21,347 nt of DNA from Nemertoderma westbladi (lineage: Eukaryota; Xenacoelomorpha; Nemertodermatida; Nemertodermatidae): the NCBI GenBank assembly GCA_032718475.1, contig JAUCBJ010002935.1:1-21347 (forward strand), given 5' to 3'. Below the pieces are notes generated by a model. It did not search any database. It saw nothing but the letters and a program-made list of their open reading frames with translations, and was not told the DNA's origin. Both the position numbers and the translations under genes were made by a program. Shown here piece by piece: positions 1 to 10,041 of this stretch (within the stretch, counting starts at the first letter, position 1; the number at the start of each line of letters is the position of its first letter).

Positions 1-427
1 TTATATTCAGACTGTGCTATTATCGATTACTGCCATTTCTGCATTATTAACATTTAGTTATTCAGTCACTCAGTTATTTCCAATGGCCTTCGGCCTATTA
101 GTACAGATCGACAGCTCAGCAGCTCAGGGAGGCGGTAATGCGTACAACTCACATACCGGTCGGGAGCTGATACTGCCAACTTCGTCAGCCCCGTCACAGT
201 CAAAACTGCCAATGACGCAACCAGTTGAAGTTACCATCTACTCCATAAACTGTGAGCACAACGAAGGACAACGATGAGCGAACATACGCCCCAAGTCCCA
301 CAGAGGGGAGAAACACCGCCATTGACCCCGAGCGATAGAGACCAAACGATTCGATAGGCCGCGATGAGCCGGTACCTGCCCGCCACATTGGACTTGCCAG
401 CGAGGGACAATCCGGACATCCAAGAGG

Positions 428-742
428 ATGGCGGCCGAGTTGGCGGCTGAGTCGACGCGAGATCCCAGCGGCAGACGAGGTACCGAAGTCGCCAGCCAAC
501 CACTGGCTGAGGGTGGCAAATGGTCCACCATAACGGCGACGGTGAGGCTGACAGTATGGCGCCGGACGAGGAGGGAAGGTAAAGTCAACGAGGAAGACGT
601 CGAGATGAGTGATTGCCTGCGACGGGGATACAACGCTGCGAAGAGGTTGTTGAAGGACGCTAGGGAGGGGAGAAAGGTAGACCAGCCCAAATTATACCAA
701 AGGCTAGGTGAGTGGAACAAACACTTTTGCTATCTAGTCTGA
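428..742 (+). CDS. Small basic ORF of unknown function
   Basis: 104 codons from ATG 428 (MAAELAAES) to TGA 742. The second half is basic and probably helical (CLRRGYNAAKRLLKDAREGRK, then PKLYQRLGEWNKH). AG|GTGAGT within GCTAGGTGAGTGG near 709 is a perfect consensus splice donor, so the 3' end could instead be intronic. I do not recognise the product. It lies just upstream of the zinc-knuckle-like and coiled-coil stretches and may be the N-terminal part of the same disrupted reading region. Confidence 0.35.
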   Translation: MAAELAAESTRDPSGRRGTEVASQPLAEGGKWSTITATVRLTVWRRTRREGKVNEEDVEMSDCLRRGYNAAKRLLKDAREGRKVDQPKLYQRLGEWNKHFCYLV

Positions 743-845
743 TTTGGACAGGGGTAACTGGCAAGTGAGAGGGCGAGGGGGGTCGCCACATAACTGTTTG
801 AATTGTGGCGATCCGAGGTGGTGGAGGCCAGTATTGTGTACGTAG
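738..845 (+). pseudogene. Zinc-knuckle-like stretch in a third frame
   Basis: Between stops at 735 and 843 the frame reads a Gly/Arg-rich segment and then HNCLNCGDPRWWRPVLC. C-x2-C-G-D-P resembles retroviral or retrotransposon CCHC knuckles, but the expected His is Trp and the spacing to the third Cys is 10. It has no ATG and would be read only as part of a longer, now frameshifted, protein. Confidence 0.3.
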
Positions 846-952
846 GGCCTTATCTGGGATGGGCTGATCCTCATGACAGCGAATCCGAGGTTAACCCCGA
901 AGATTCGGTATCATCGGTTAGTAGGAACTCCAGCAAATGGGGGAAAATTAGT

Positions 953-1558
953 ATGACGGACAGGCGACGGGAGTCCGTCGCAACCGAAAAGTCCGCTACA
1001 TCCTCCGCGAAAGCAAGAAGGGTGTTAGAGATAGATCTGGCGTGTCAATTAGATATTGTTGCGCTGGATCAAAAGGAACTAGAGAGGCAGTTGGATGAGG
1101 GGACTGCGCTACTAGAGAGGGGGAGGGAATTAGCAAGAGAGTGTAAAGAGAGGGCCGAGAGGGTGGCGAGAAACTATAGAGAGTGCAAGGAGAGGGAAAT
1201 GAGTGAGTGTAAAGAGCGGGAGGAAAGACAGGCGAACGATTGCAACGAGCGAGAGGCGAGAGAAACAAACGAGCGCAAAGAGCATGAGGCAAGGAGAGCT
1301 GAGGGGATTGCGAGGGAGGCTGAGTTAGCTGACAAGAGTATCAGGGAGGATAGAGAGAGAGAAAGAGCGGGTAAATGCATGCGGGATGATATGCATACCC
1401 GGTTGAGGGGGTTAATGCAATACCAAGCGAAACAGAAACGCCGATTAGAACTGGCAAAAATGGGTTTATCGGAAAGTGAGGCTGGTTTGGGTAGTATTTA
1501 TGAGGAACCAGAGGTGATGGAAACCTTTGTTAATACCCCACTTACAGGTACCGGGTGA
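953..1558 (+). CDS. Charged coiled-coil ORF, uncharacterised (possibly retroelement gag-like)
   Basis: The first ATG in the open frame is at 953 (MTDRRRES); the frame is open back to 794 without an ATG. It encodes about 201 residues. A Ser/Lys-rich start is followed by about 110 residues dominated by Glu, Arg and Lys, with repeated CKERE and NEREARETNERK-type segments that must form a long charged coiled coil or single alpha helix. The acidic C-terminus (GSIYEEPEV) ends at TGA 1558. No domain is recognised. Thirty bases after the stop is a run of 23 G. Upstream, in another frame, is a zinc-knuckle-like C-x2-C-x10-C. A degraded gag of a retroelement is one reading; a lineage-specific gene is another. 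Confidence 0.45.
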   Translation: MTDRRRESVATEKSATSSAKARRVLEIDLACQLDIVALDQKELERQLDEGTALLERGRELARECKERAERVARNYRECKEREMSECKEREERQANDCNEREARETNERKEHEARRAEGIAREAELADKSIREDRERERAGKCMRDDMHTRLRGLMQYQAKQKRRLELAKMGLSESEAGLGSIYEEPEVMETFVNTPLTGTG

Positions 1559-1588
1559 CAGACCCAAGACTCGTGTGACCGGATGGGC

Positions 1589-1611
1589 GGGGGGGGGGGG
1601 GGGGGGGGGGG
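1589..1611 (+). repeat. Poly-G run (23 G)
   Basis: An uninterrupted G tract just after the coiled-coil ORF. Length is likely unstable and prone to sequencing error. It would encode polyglycine in any frame if translated. Confidence 0.95.
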
Positions 1612-1661
1612 TAAAAACAATACGTTTAATGAAGTTAATATTAATAGTACCATAATGTACA

Positions 1662-1871
1662 AATAATGTAGATCAAAATAACTTAAATAATTTAAATAAT
1701 ATTCCAAATAATAATATAATAAATAACCCCGGCGGGATTAATCAAAATAATATAATTAATAACATAGCAAACCAACAGGGTGAGACTATTAGCGGTGCAA
1801 TTAATACAAACGTAGGGGAAAGAGGCAATTTGCCTGGTGAGAGCCTACAAGGCCACACAGTTGCGCAGTGA
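1662..1871 (+). pseudogene. Asn-rich open stretch without ATG
   Basis: 69 codons, about one third Asn (NNLNNLNNIPNNNIINN), turning to a Gly/Glu-rich tail before TGA 1869-1871. The same Asn-rich flavour is seen in another frame at 1616-1650, so an earlier longer frame was probably shifted. It may be a low-complexity part of the same disrupted gene as the coiled coil. AT-rich repeats can also produce Asn codons by chance. Confidence 0.3.
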
Positions 1872-1956
1872 GGAGCGAGGGTGAATGAACCCAGAGAGGG
1901 TAGAACTAATGCGTCGACTGGAAGGGAACATGGGGGCGAGGCAAGAGGTGATGGGT

Positions 1957-1973
1957 GGGGGGGGGGGGGGGGG
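1957..1973 (+). repeat. Poly-G run (17 G)
   Basis: Second uninterrupted G tract, in the context GATGGGT(G)n, similar to the GGATGGGC(G)n context of the first. The two may derive from related sequence. Confidence 0.93.
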
Positions 1974-2304
1974 CTATGGGCACCCCACCACAGGAGGAGG
2001 TGTAGGTATAATTATAGGCGTATATGTATGTAGGGTTACGTTTATCCCCCTCCGAAAAATTTGTTTCAGATATTTGCAACTCAAATCATCCACTCAGGTG
2101 TATAGTTCCCCTATTGTTCCCTCAAATGATAATCCAGTAATGAAAATCCAGTTCTACAATATCAGGGAATTTGATTAAAACATGCTCATTCATTTACTAT
2201 TTAAGACATTATATATTTTGAAACTATAAATAAAACTAACATATGCACGTGTGCATAGGGATAGTGGTATTTTACAAATCTATTAATACTACTAGGTCGA
2301 GCGA

Positions 2305-2425
2305 GGTGAAGGTAGGTGGAAATGAGATCCTTCCAGGCTTCCCGATTCTCCATAGTAAGCTCAATTTCGTTGCTTTCAACTCCAGTGTATCCCTTTCAAG
2401 TTAGTCCACTAACGTCTCTCGTGCA
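2305..2425 (-). mobile_element. Fragment of LINE family 2 (3' coding end)
   Basis: On the minus strand it matches the end of the plus-strand relic at 9730-9820: ATGGAGAATCGGGAAGCCTGG reads M-E-N-R-E-A-W, followed by KDLIST. This is the last coding segment of a LINE related to, but distinct from, copy A (which has M-G-D-R-E-L-W). Confidence 0.7.
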
Positions 2426-2519
2426 CTAACATTCCAAGACCATCCCTACCTTGTCTTGATAGCCAGAAAAGATAATTAATTTATAAGATAATTTTAAAGA
2501 TCATTAATTAATTAAAAAT

Positions 2520-2945
2520 TTTGTATAGGGCCTTGTATAAGTGTGCGTTGTAATTGACACAGTGAACACAACATAGCCTAATTTTGTATGTGTCATACAG
2601 TGATTTCGTGTCCTGAGCAATTTCGATAGAGGGGCGACATTCAATGCAAACCAAATTCCTCCCTCTCCAGAGGAAAATCGACTCAAATAACATCTGATTA
2701 CTGACAAAATTGTATCCTGCTCTACTGACTTTAGTTTATTGTTGTCTCCAGAATTTAAAGCCAAGCATGGACTCCCATATTGTAGTACTGGTTCTACCAA
2801 TGCTCTATCTAAACAACCCAACCTTGAAATTACGATTTATTCTATGGGACTCCCAAATCCTGGACAAACCATTCAATGGCCATGCCTTCTACTTGTATCC
2901 GTTTTCATCTGATTCCCGCATCCATGATCCAAGTATTTAAATAAC
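2520..2945 (-). mobile_element. Highly diverged LINE relic (copy F)
   Basis: Degenerate alignment to the C-terminal region of copy A. 2526-2630 corresponds to the segment encoding VHCVKYNAH, and 2735-2940 to PVLLYGSPCWAL and SRIWKSP (here VLQYGSPCLAL). About 75 bp at 2660-2735 do not align. It is much older than the other family members here. Confidence 0.65.
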
Positions 2946-3036
2946 GGATATGCCAAAATGACGTCTTACTGAACGACGTATTCATTGTGAAGGTATTCAA
3001 TTGGGCTATGAGGGTGTTCGCCGCCGGGTTGTAAAA

Positions 3037-3300
3037 GGCGTAGCATTCTTGTGAATGTGTCATCCAGAGATTTGGTGTCCTCAGCAGTTAGAGCCCAGCA
3101 TGGACTCCCATAGAGGAGTACTGGAACTACTGCTGCTCTATATAATCGGACCTTAAGTTTCTGATTAATTCTCGGTGACTTCCAAATCCTGGAAAGCCTA
3201 TTCAAGGCTGCCCATGCCTTTCCCTTACGTATTCGAAGGTCCTCACCTGATTTCTGGATCCATGATCCCAGGTAACAGAAGTCATTCACATGCTCAAGCA
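3037..3300 (-). mobile_element. LINE fragment C, joined directly to copy B
   Basis: It matches copy A 11943-12206 closely (FCYLGSW through CWALTAEDTKSLD). Both ends are truncated inside the element: on the left it runs into unrelated DNA (2966-3036), and on the right it abuts the (TAG)n tail of copy B with no host DNA between. Confidence 0.85.
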
Positions 3301-4466
3301 TACTACTACTACTACTAGGATCGGCATGCTGCATTGCAGCTGCATTTTTAAGAATGCTGTGCCGGCCTGTCAACAAAATTGCACCGCCACAACTCCCTAT
3401 CACCCATGACATTTGCTAGATCATCCGCATCTTTAAGGCCAGTGTCCTTTAAGATGCGTCTCAAGAAAGTCATGGGCTGTCCACCATGCTTATTCACTCC
3501 ATGAGGCTGCCAAAGTACAAGATTATGCACTGGCTGGTCCTCACGGCGAAAGCAATGTCCTGCAAAGCGGAGGCGATTTTGTTCTAGTGTCAAGCTTGGG
3601 GGAACCAATGAGACACCTCCAATGTTATATAGTGTCTGGTTGGAGATGTGTGCATTGTACTTGACACAATGTACCCGGCGTAGCATTCTTGTGAATGTGC
3701 CATCCAGAGATTTGGTGTCCTCAGCAGTTAGAGCCCAGCATGGACTCCCGTAGAGGAGTACTGGAACTACTGCTGCTCTAAGTAATCGGACCTTAAGTTT
3801 CCGATTAATTCTAGGTGACTTCCAAATCCTGGAAAGCCTATTCAAGGCTGCCCATGCCTTTCCCTTACGTATTCGAAGGTCCTCACCTGACTTCCGGATC
3901 CATGATTCCAGGTAACAGAAGTCGTCCACATGCTCAAGCATACCATCCTTTGAGCTTATGCTCATCCGATCAGACACTTGCTGAGGACTTTCAAAGTTAA
4001 CTGTCAGAATTTTGGTCTTTCTGGAGTTAATAAAAAGACCAACACTAGAAGCAGCATGTTCTAATGAGCTGAGGAGCCGCTGGGCTCCCTCTAATGATTC
4101 TGAGAGTACTCCTAAGTCATCAGCAAAGTCTAGATCAGTTAGGTACTTGGCAGAATTTCCTCGACTTCTGGAGCCAGTAGGTGGAGTTATCATCACCCCA
4201 TCATCATTGTGATGATCTAAGGACATGCGTAGAACATAGTCAACCACAATAATGAACAAGAATGGTGCAAGGGTGTCTCCTTGGAGGACGCCCCATAACA
4301 CTTCAAATGGTTCTGTGTCACCGTCAACAGTAGACACAAATGTTGTCGAACCATCGTATACTGATCTGATTGCTGCAATAATTTCATCAGGAATCCCATA
4401 TAATGAAAGTATGCTGAACATACGTGAGCGAGAGACTGAATCAAAGGCCTTGAAGAAGTCAACAAT
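3301..4466 (-). mobile_element. 5'-truncated young LINE copy B
   Basis: It is nearly identical to copy A 11570-12730, with only a few mismatches per several hundred bases. It has a (TAG)n tail at 3301-3318 and is truncated at the reverse-transcriptase motif A, where similarity ends near 4466. The reading frame is open across the whole fragment (4496-3348, about 380 codons), including FFKAFD, LQGDTLAP, FADD and the C-terminal region. It has five A where copy A has six, so its frame is intact there. It cannot be functional because the endonuclease and most of the RT fingers are absent. Confidence 0.88.
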
Positions 4467-6573
4467 GTCCGAAGCTAAATGTCCGGTCTGATACACTGAG
4501 CAGGAGTGGCGCTAGTGTACCTTCAACGAAGGCCGCTCTAGTATATCTGTTTATTTCCCCTTTCTCCCTTCGATGTATTGATTTGCTCTATATTTCGCAT
4601 GGTCTAATACGGTATTTGATCATCTACTATATTTAACTGATATACAGTACCGAGAGGGTGTGGCAACACAATACAACAAGCAAATGTCTGACTAATAAAT
4701 TATGTAAGGACTCAAGTCTGGTGACTGTGTTTCCCTTTAGAGGAAACGTATTGTGACAAGTCTTTGGTCTAATTATATTGATATCGCTACAGTATTCAAT
4801 TTGTGACAACTCTCAATCGTGATGTAATTAATAATAAGACCATTGCTTACAATGATGGTCTGAAATATCGCCATATATTAATTATTTATTAAGTTAGAGG
4901 TACGACGACACACATGTATTTGATGCAATTGTCCAGATTATCACTAACGCTCAGCTATAGTGACCTACCTGGTTGTGGCGCTTGTAAAACTTCCTTGATT
5001 CCGTAATATCGGCGATATATTAAACAAATAACAATAACAAATTGAGTTTATCAGTAGAATATCAAATATAACGATAAATAATTATAATTCAATTATTAAC
5101 ACTTTGAACACTTTGACTTTAGACCTTTAATAATCACCATTGATTAAAACCTGACCGGAGATCAATGCCTCTCCATGGGCAATGTGACTCTTCTGTTCAA
5201 CAATAACAAGAAAAGAGTGAATAAGCCACAGAACTAATCGTATTTATATACATCTTATCCGTAAGGAGCACAGCCAATAAGGCAATAATACAAGTTGTAT
5301 ATGGAGATAATGGCACTAGATGGCGTCAAACCTTTAGTATTAATTAAATCGACCGAAAGATAACCGATATTATAACGTAACCAACTTTATCAATAAAAAT
5401 GGTGTTTTGAGCTTAAAATTAGTAAAATAAGGAATCTAAAATAGCCAAGTTCATACTTGCATCAACATCCCCGCCACACACGACACCATTCACGCCACAC
5501 ATTATGTAATGTGTTTTATTTAATAATTCCGGAAAACGGCCGGGTGGCTGAAATACGTAGAAAATTTATCATACACCACCGGGACTACCCTCACACTAAT
5601 TTATTATCAGACAGAACAAAAAGCTTATACTTGACTCGTACTGCCTCCTATGACTTGCTTCACGGGCCACTATGCCCGTCTCCAGTTGATATATTGAATT
5701 ATTGATATATTCAGCTTCATTCTTTCAAAAACTAAAGTGTAACTAAAGTGGCAACTAATAACTAAAGTTATTAGGCTAAAAAATTGGTTGAAAGTCTATT
5801 TGTACTGTAAGTATATTATTTACATTTATGGTCAAGAATAGCGCGAAATTATTACCTTAGTACCTTCAAACACTCCGACATGGTTAGAAATGCAGTTGTT
5901 GAACATTCGTTCATACTTTCAACACTTTCGCAGAATTTTCGTGAACATACGCCATATTCAGGTTGCTGAACTCATCTTGTCGAGTGTTATGTCGATCGAT
6001 AACCACTAATGTAAAATAATTTGTTTAACATCATGTTCGTAGAATAGTGTATTCCCTTTGCTCAAGGTTGTTGCTCCATATAGTACATAGCTTGGTTCCC
6101 TTACACATACAAACAAAGGAAACACAGTATTATACCAACACTATGTTGAATATGTATATTATTCTACCACCTGCTGTGTAGTGCACTGTATGTAAGCTAC
6201 ACTCGCCACAGTAGGGGGAACACAAACAACCCATGATGTTCTGAGTAATAAAGAAGCTATACTGTTACCGTTACTAGCAAGTTATTGTTTGTTATTTTTA
6301 GAAAAATTTCGAAGATGCAAACTCCAATTTTTTCAAAATAGAGTTTTTATATCACAGATAACTGACGCAATTTGGTACTATTTTCAAATTTGGTGATATA
6401 TAATTAAAGATAATTATAGATATTTTGAATGGTGATTGCATATAAAAACACTTTACATAATACAGTAATAATATACACATTAATTACAGTCTGTGTAATT
6501 ATTTTAACTTTAACTTATTTTAATTTAATTAATAGTCTAACTTAACTTTAACAATCAGTCTGTGAATGAGAGA
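4467..6573. other. Gene-free AT-rich stretch
   Basis: I see no convincing exon, RNA gene or transposon end here. An 82-codon ORF at 5457-5705 has no recognisable motif. Around 5730-5780 a degenerate AACTAAAGT motif recurs four times. Confidence 0.6.
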
Positions 6574-7580
6574 GTGTGTCTGCCTTAACCTTGGTGGTTG
6601 GTTGTCTTTTCCGCCCAGTCAGCAATTTGATCGATTTCCATGCCTGGGATGATTGCCTGCTGTCATCGGCTTATGGTGTCTGGCTTATAGTTAGTGCATT
6701 GTAGCATTCTTGTGAATGTGCCATCCAGAGAGTTGGTGTCGTCGCCTGTTAGCCCCCAGCATTGACTCCCATAGAGGAGTTCTGGAACTCCTGCCTAATG
6801 TCACACATCAACTCACATCAGACCTGACCTCACCTGACTTCCGGATCCGGTAACAGAAGTCATCCACATGCTCAAGAATACCATCCTTTGAGGTTAAGCT
6901 CATACGATCAGGAATTTCCAGAGGACTGTCAATAATGTTGGTCTTCATTGAGTTAACAAAAATACCAACACTACATGCAGCCTGTTCTAATGAGCTAAGA
7001 AGCCGTTGCATTGGGCTCCCTCTAGTGATTCTGGGAGTACTTCTAAGTCATGACCAAGAACAGTTAGGTACTTGGCTGTACTTCTGACGACTTCTGGAGC
7101 CAGTAGGTGGAGTTACCATCACCCCATCATCATTATGATCATCTAAGGACATGCATGAGTAGAATATAATCCACCACAAATATCGATGAGAATGGTGCAA
7201 GTGTGACTCCCTGGAGGACTCCCCATAACACTTCGAATGATTCTGTGTCACCGTCAACAGTATACACAAATGTCGTCAAACCATCGTATAATTATCTAAT
7301 TGCTGCAATAATTTCACCAGGAATCCATATAATGAAAGTATGCTGAACTTACGTGAGCGAGAGACTGAATCAAAGGCCTCGAAGAAGTCAACAAAGATAA
7401 CAGCCAGATGCTGTCTCTGTTGCCTTTCATTTTTTTTGATATCAAATAAATTATGCTTCTCTGATGCGAATGAATAGAATTATGTTTTACTCTATAGATT
7501 TGCAGTAATCGAGATCAATGAGATTCCCTGTAAAGAACCATAGAGTGTTAGGTTGACCTTCTTGGGAACTGGCACCCACT
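6574..7580 (-). mobile_element. Rearranged older LINE copy D
   Basis: 6574-6665 matches the endonuclease-RT linker of copy A (13293-13380). 6705-7430 matches the RT and C-terminal region (about 11945-12750). 7505-7580 matches about 12908-12985. The linker piece is on the wrong side of the RT piece, so this is a scrambled copy or two copies side by side. Several deletions and stops are present. FINSRK and FADD equivalents are degraded. Confidence 0.75.
7288..7508. repeat. First unit of a 221-bp direct duplication
   Basis: LINE-derived sequence repeated at 7831-8052 with only a few differences (the T-run length and scattered substitutions). The two units are 543 bp apart and flank a non-LINE segment plus the ATCT/poly-G tract. 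Confidence 0.9.
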
Positions 7581-7737
7581 TGTGTAGAGGTAGAATTTCG
7601 CTGGGCATTGGAGTAGGTGCTAAAACGTTGCCTCGTTTCCATAAAGCCTGCTCTGGCATTCTGTTTCAGGGAGTGAGTGGTAGCCAGAGGTTAGGCAGAT
7701 GCAGCGGTAGAAATCATGCATTGGATATAGGGGCATT

Positions 7738-7815
7738 CTCTATCTATTGATCGATCTATCTCGATCTATCTATCCTCTATCTATTGGGGGGGGGGGGGGG
7801 GGGGGGGGTGGGGGG
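7738..7815 (+). repeat. ATCT/GATC microsatellite followed by poly-G
   Basis: About 45 bp of imperfect (ATCT)n with GATC interruptions run into 23 G (7786-7808), one T and six more G. Confidence 0.92.
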
Positions 7816-7830
7816 TGTCTGAAGCCAATA

Positions 7831-8052
7831 TATAACTAGCCAATTGCTGCAATAATTTCACCAGGAATCCATATAATGAAAGTATGCTGAACTTACGTGA
7901 GCGAGAGACTGAATCAAAGGCCTTGAAGAAGTCAACAAAGATAACAGCCAGATGCTGTCTCTGTTGCCTTTCTTTTTTTTTTATATCAAATAAATTATGC
8001 TTCTCTGATGCGAATTAATAGAATTATGTTTTACTCTATAGATTTGCAGTAA
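7831..8052. repeat. Second unit of the 221-bp direct duplication
   Basis: Near-identical to 7288-7508, including non-LINE-like sequence inside (ATCAAATAAATTATGCTTC). It therefore arose by duplicating this derived locus and not by a new LINE insertion. Confidence 0.9.
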
Positions 8053-8216
8053 ATTATTTAAACCTCCAGCTTTGCTATTAACTGCAACAATTAATTACAT
8101 ACCATACGACCATTGTCAAATCGCCTGAGAAAAATTCAAAAAATATCTGGTTTGCAATAAATTGGCTTCTTTCACATTGTACTGTATGAAGCAGCCTGTG
8201 CGCCTGACCGCACAGA

Positions 8217-8831
8217 GTGCGGCTGCCGCTACCTAATGGCAAATAAACATTGTATGTCCAGGATGAGTGACAGGCTGAAGGTGATGTCCTTCAGCCCCGG
8301 GATGCGCCACAGTGCTTGTTTTATTGTACTAACTGACACCTGGCCGCCCGGTTGGACTTAAATTAATTACTGGCACCCGGTTGCACTCGCTGACACGTGG
8401 TTTGACTAACTGGCACTAGGTTGGACTCTTGTTGGCACTATGGTTAACTGAATACTGGCCCTGAAACAGCGAAAGTAAAGGTACACATATGATATGTTAA
8501 TAAATTCACAAAGAAGGACAGACTGGCACGACGGTTTTCAATATCTGTGCGAATGTTTATTCCCTTAGCATTCTCATTGCTGCTTCTATCAGTCATATAG
8601 ACTGTGTTAGTGCCATATACTGTAGCAACCAACAACATTCTATAGCCAGGTTGGTGGAAAAACAGTTCAAAAATAAATCACGGTTGGTTAGATTTCCAAG
8701 CGGCATCAAGAAGGGTTATGGTTAATAGGTACAGCACTGCTGGCGCATCCCGGGGATGGCGGACACCGGCTGCCACTCATCCTGGACCTGTCCTGCATTG
8801 TTTATTTGACAAAAGGTAGCGGCAGCCACAC
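8217..8831. mobile_element. Inverted-repeat element (MITE/foldback-like), about 615 bp
   Basis: 8217-8315 and 8734-8831 are imperfect inverted repeats of about 98 bp: both start GTG-GGCTGCCGCTACC-type and share CCAGGATGAGTG and CCCGGGATGCGCCA. The interior has no substantial ORF and carries a minisatellite at 8330-8458. No clear target duplication is seen, so the outer boundaries are approximate. Confidence 0.72.
8330..8458. repeat. Minisatellite of about 20-bp units
   Basis: About five degenerate copies of AACTGGCACCCGGTTGGACT, with small insertions between units, just inside the left arm of the inverted-repeat element. Confidence 0.75.
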
Positions 8832-9149
8832 CCTTTAAATCACTTAGCTTTAAGTAGGCCTACCTGTCTTCAGTCTGCATGTGTGATGTGTACTTCTTAC
8901 TGTCCACAATGCCTAATCTCTAAAATCATATACGCAATATTCTCCATAGTAAATCCATTACATACGCGCATGGATACGGCAAATGCTTACGGATACGGAT
9001 ACGGCGAAAAGTTATACCCGTAGTTGAAGGCGTAGAGTTGGAGTTGTAAAATTCTATGACTTTTACTAAATTTAATTTGGTTTTCAGAAATGAAAATTTT
9101 TTTTATAAAATAGCTTGTAATTTTCGTTAATGCGCTCGCTATATTAAAT
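8832..9149. other. Stretch with no recognised feature
   Basis: AT-rich; ACGGATACGG-like short repeats occur near 8975-9005. No exon, ORF or transposon end could be supported. Confidence 0.5.
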
Positions 9150-9830
9150 CTTAGCAATAAAAACCATAGAAGTTAGGAAAGCAAAGGCATAGGTAGCTCT
9201 ATCAAAAATAGATAACATCCTGAAATCAGGCCTCTCCAAGCACCTGAAGACTAAGTTCTTTCAAGCCACAGTGCAAAGTATACTTTTATACGCGGGTGAG
9301 ACCTGGACACTGACGAAATCACTTTAACACCGCTTGGTGGTGCTACACAATACTACTAAAAGGGAAAGCCCTAAACATCAGCTGGAGACAACACATGACA
9401 AACGCCAAGCTTTATGGTACAATACCACCTGTATCAACCACCCTCTGTGAACACAGACTGCCTGGGCACTGCTGGCGAAGTAAAGACGAGGTCATACCAG
9501 ATCTACTTGTCTGGCAAACAACTCATGGAAAGCGTAGTCATGGATGACCGGCCATAACAAAAGTAGATCAACTTGAAAGGGATACTGAACTTGTGAGAAA
9601 CGATTCAGATTAAGATACGATACAGTGGAAACTGCTGGAGAAGTAAAGACGAGGTCACACCAGATCTACTTTTCTGGCTACCAACACATGGAAAGCGTAG
9701 TAGTGGACGACCGTCTATAACATATCAGTTTGAAAGGGATACTAAACTTGAAAGAAAGGAAATTGCGACAACTATGGAGAATCGGGAAGCCTGGAAGGAT
9801 CTCATTTCCACTGTCCGAATTTTAAGTAGT
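9150..9830 (+). mobile_element. LINE family 2 relic (C-terminal coding region)
   Basis: On the plus strand, broken frames read ALSKIDNILKSGLSKHLKTK, QATVQSILLYAGETWTLT, HCWRS and MENREAWKDLIS. This is the same layout as the C-terminus of copy A (LLYGSPCWALT, FAGHCF, GDRELW) but clearly different in sequence. It contains several stops and an internal near-duplicate (9469-9594 and 9632-9752). It lies beyond the 3' end of the lectin gene on the opposite strand. Confidence 0.75.
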
Positions 9831-9836
9831 TTTATT
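9831..9836 (-). promoter_or_regulatory. Possible polyadenylation signal of the lectin gene
   Basis: TTTATT on the plus strand reads AATAAA on the minus strand, about 206 nt beyond the lectin stop codon, a reasonable 3'UTR length. It lies right at the end of the plus-strand LINE relic, so the motif may be fortuitous. Confidence 0.3.
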
Positions 9837-10041
9837 GTAATATAATTGGTATAATGGTACATTAAATAATGCTTTAAAAATTCAACTGAAATTAAATGAG
9901 TTCTTTACAACATACAGGAGTAATATAAAGCGTTATAGGAGTAAGATAAATTAGTGAAATCCAGCAATGTAATTCCCATATATCAATTAGAGCTATGTAT
10001 GTAGCAGCGATGTAGATGTGCATCTCCGCATACATCTAGTT

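Noticed and set aside
3815-4212. Plus-strand ORFs opposite the LINE copies (also 12080-12838 and 13046-13950)
   Set aside because: They are antisense shadows of the reverse-transcriptase and endonuclease frames, repeated wherever the LINE is repeated.
4505-5335. GGCGCTAGTG and CACTAGATGGCG as ends of an inverted-repeat element
   Set aside because: The match is short and gapped, and no flanking duplication was found.
5457-5705. 82-codon ORF
   Set aside because: No recognisable motif, no good start context and an AT-rich setting; chance ORF is more likely.
8444-8638. 64-codon minus-strand ORF inside the inverted-repeat element
   Set aside because: No transposase-like motif and overlaps the minisatellite edge; treated as chance.
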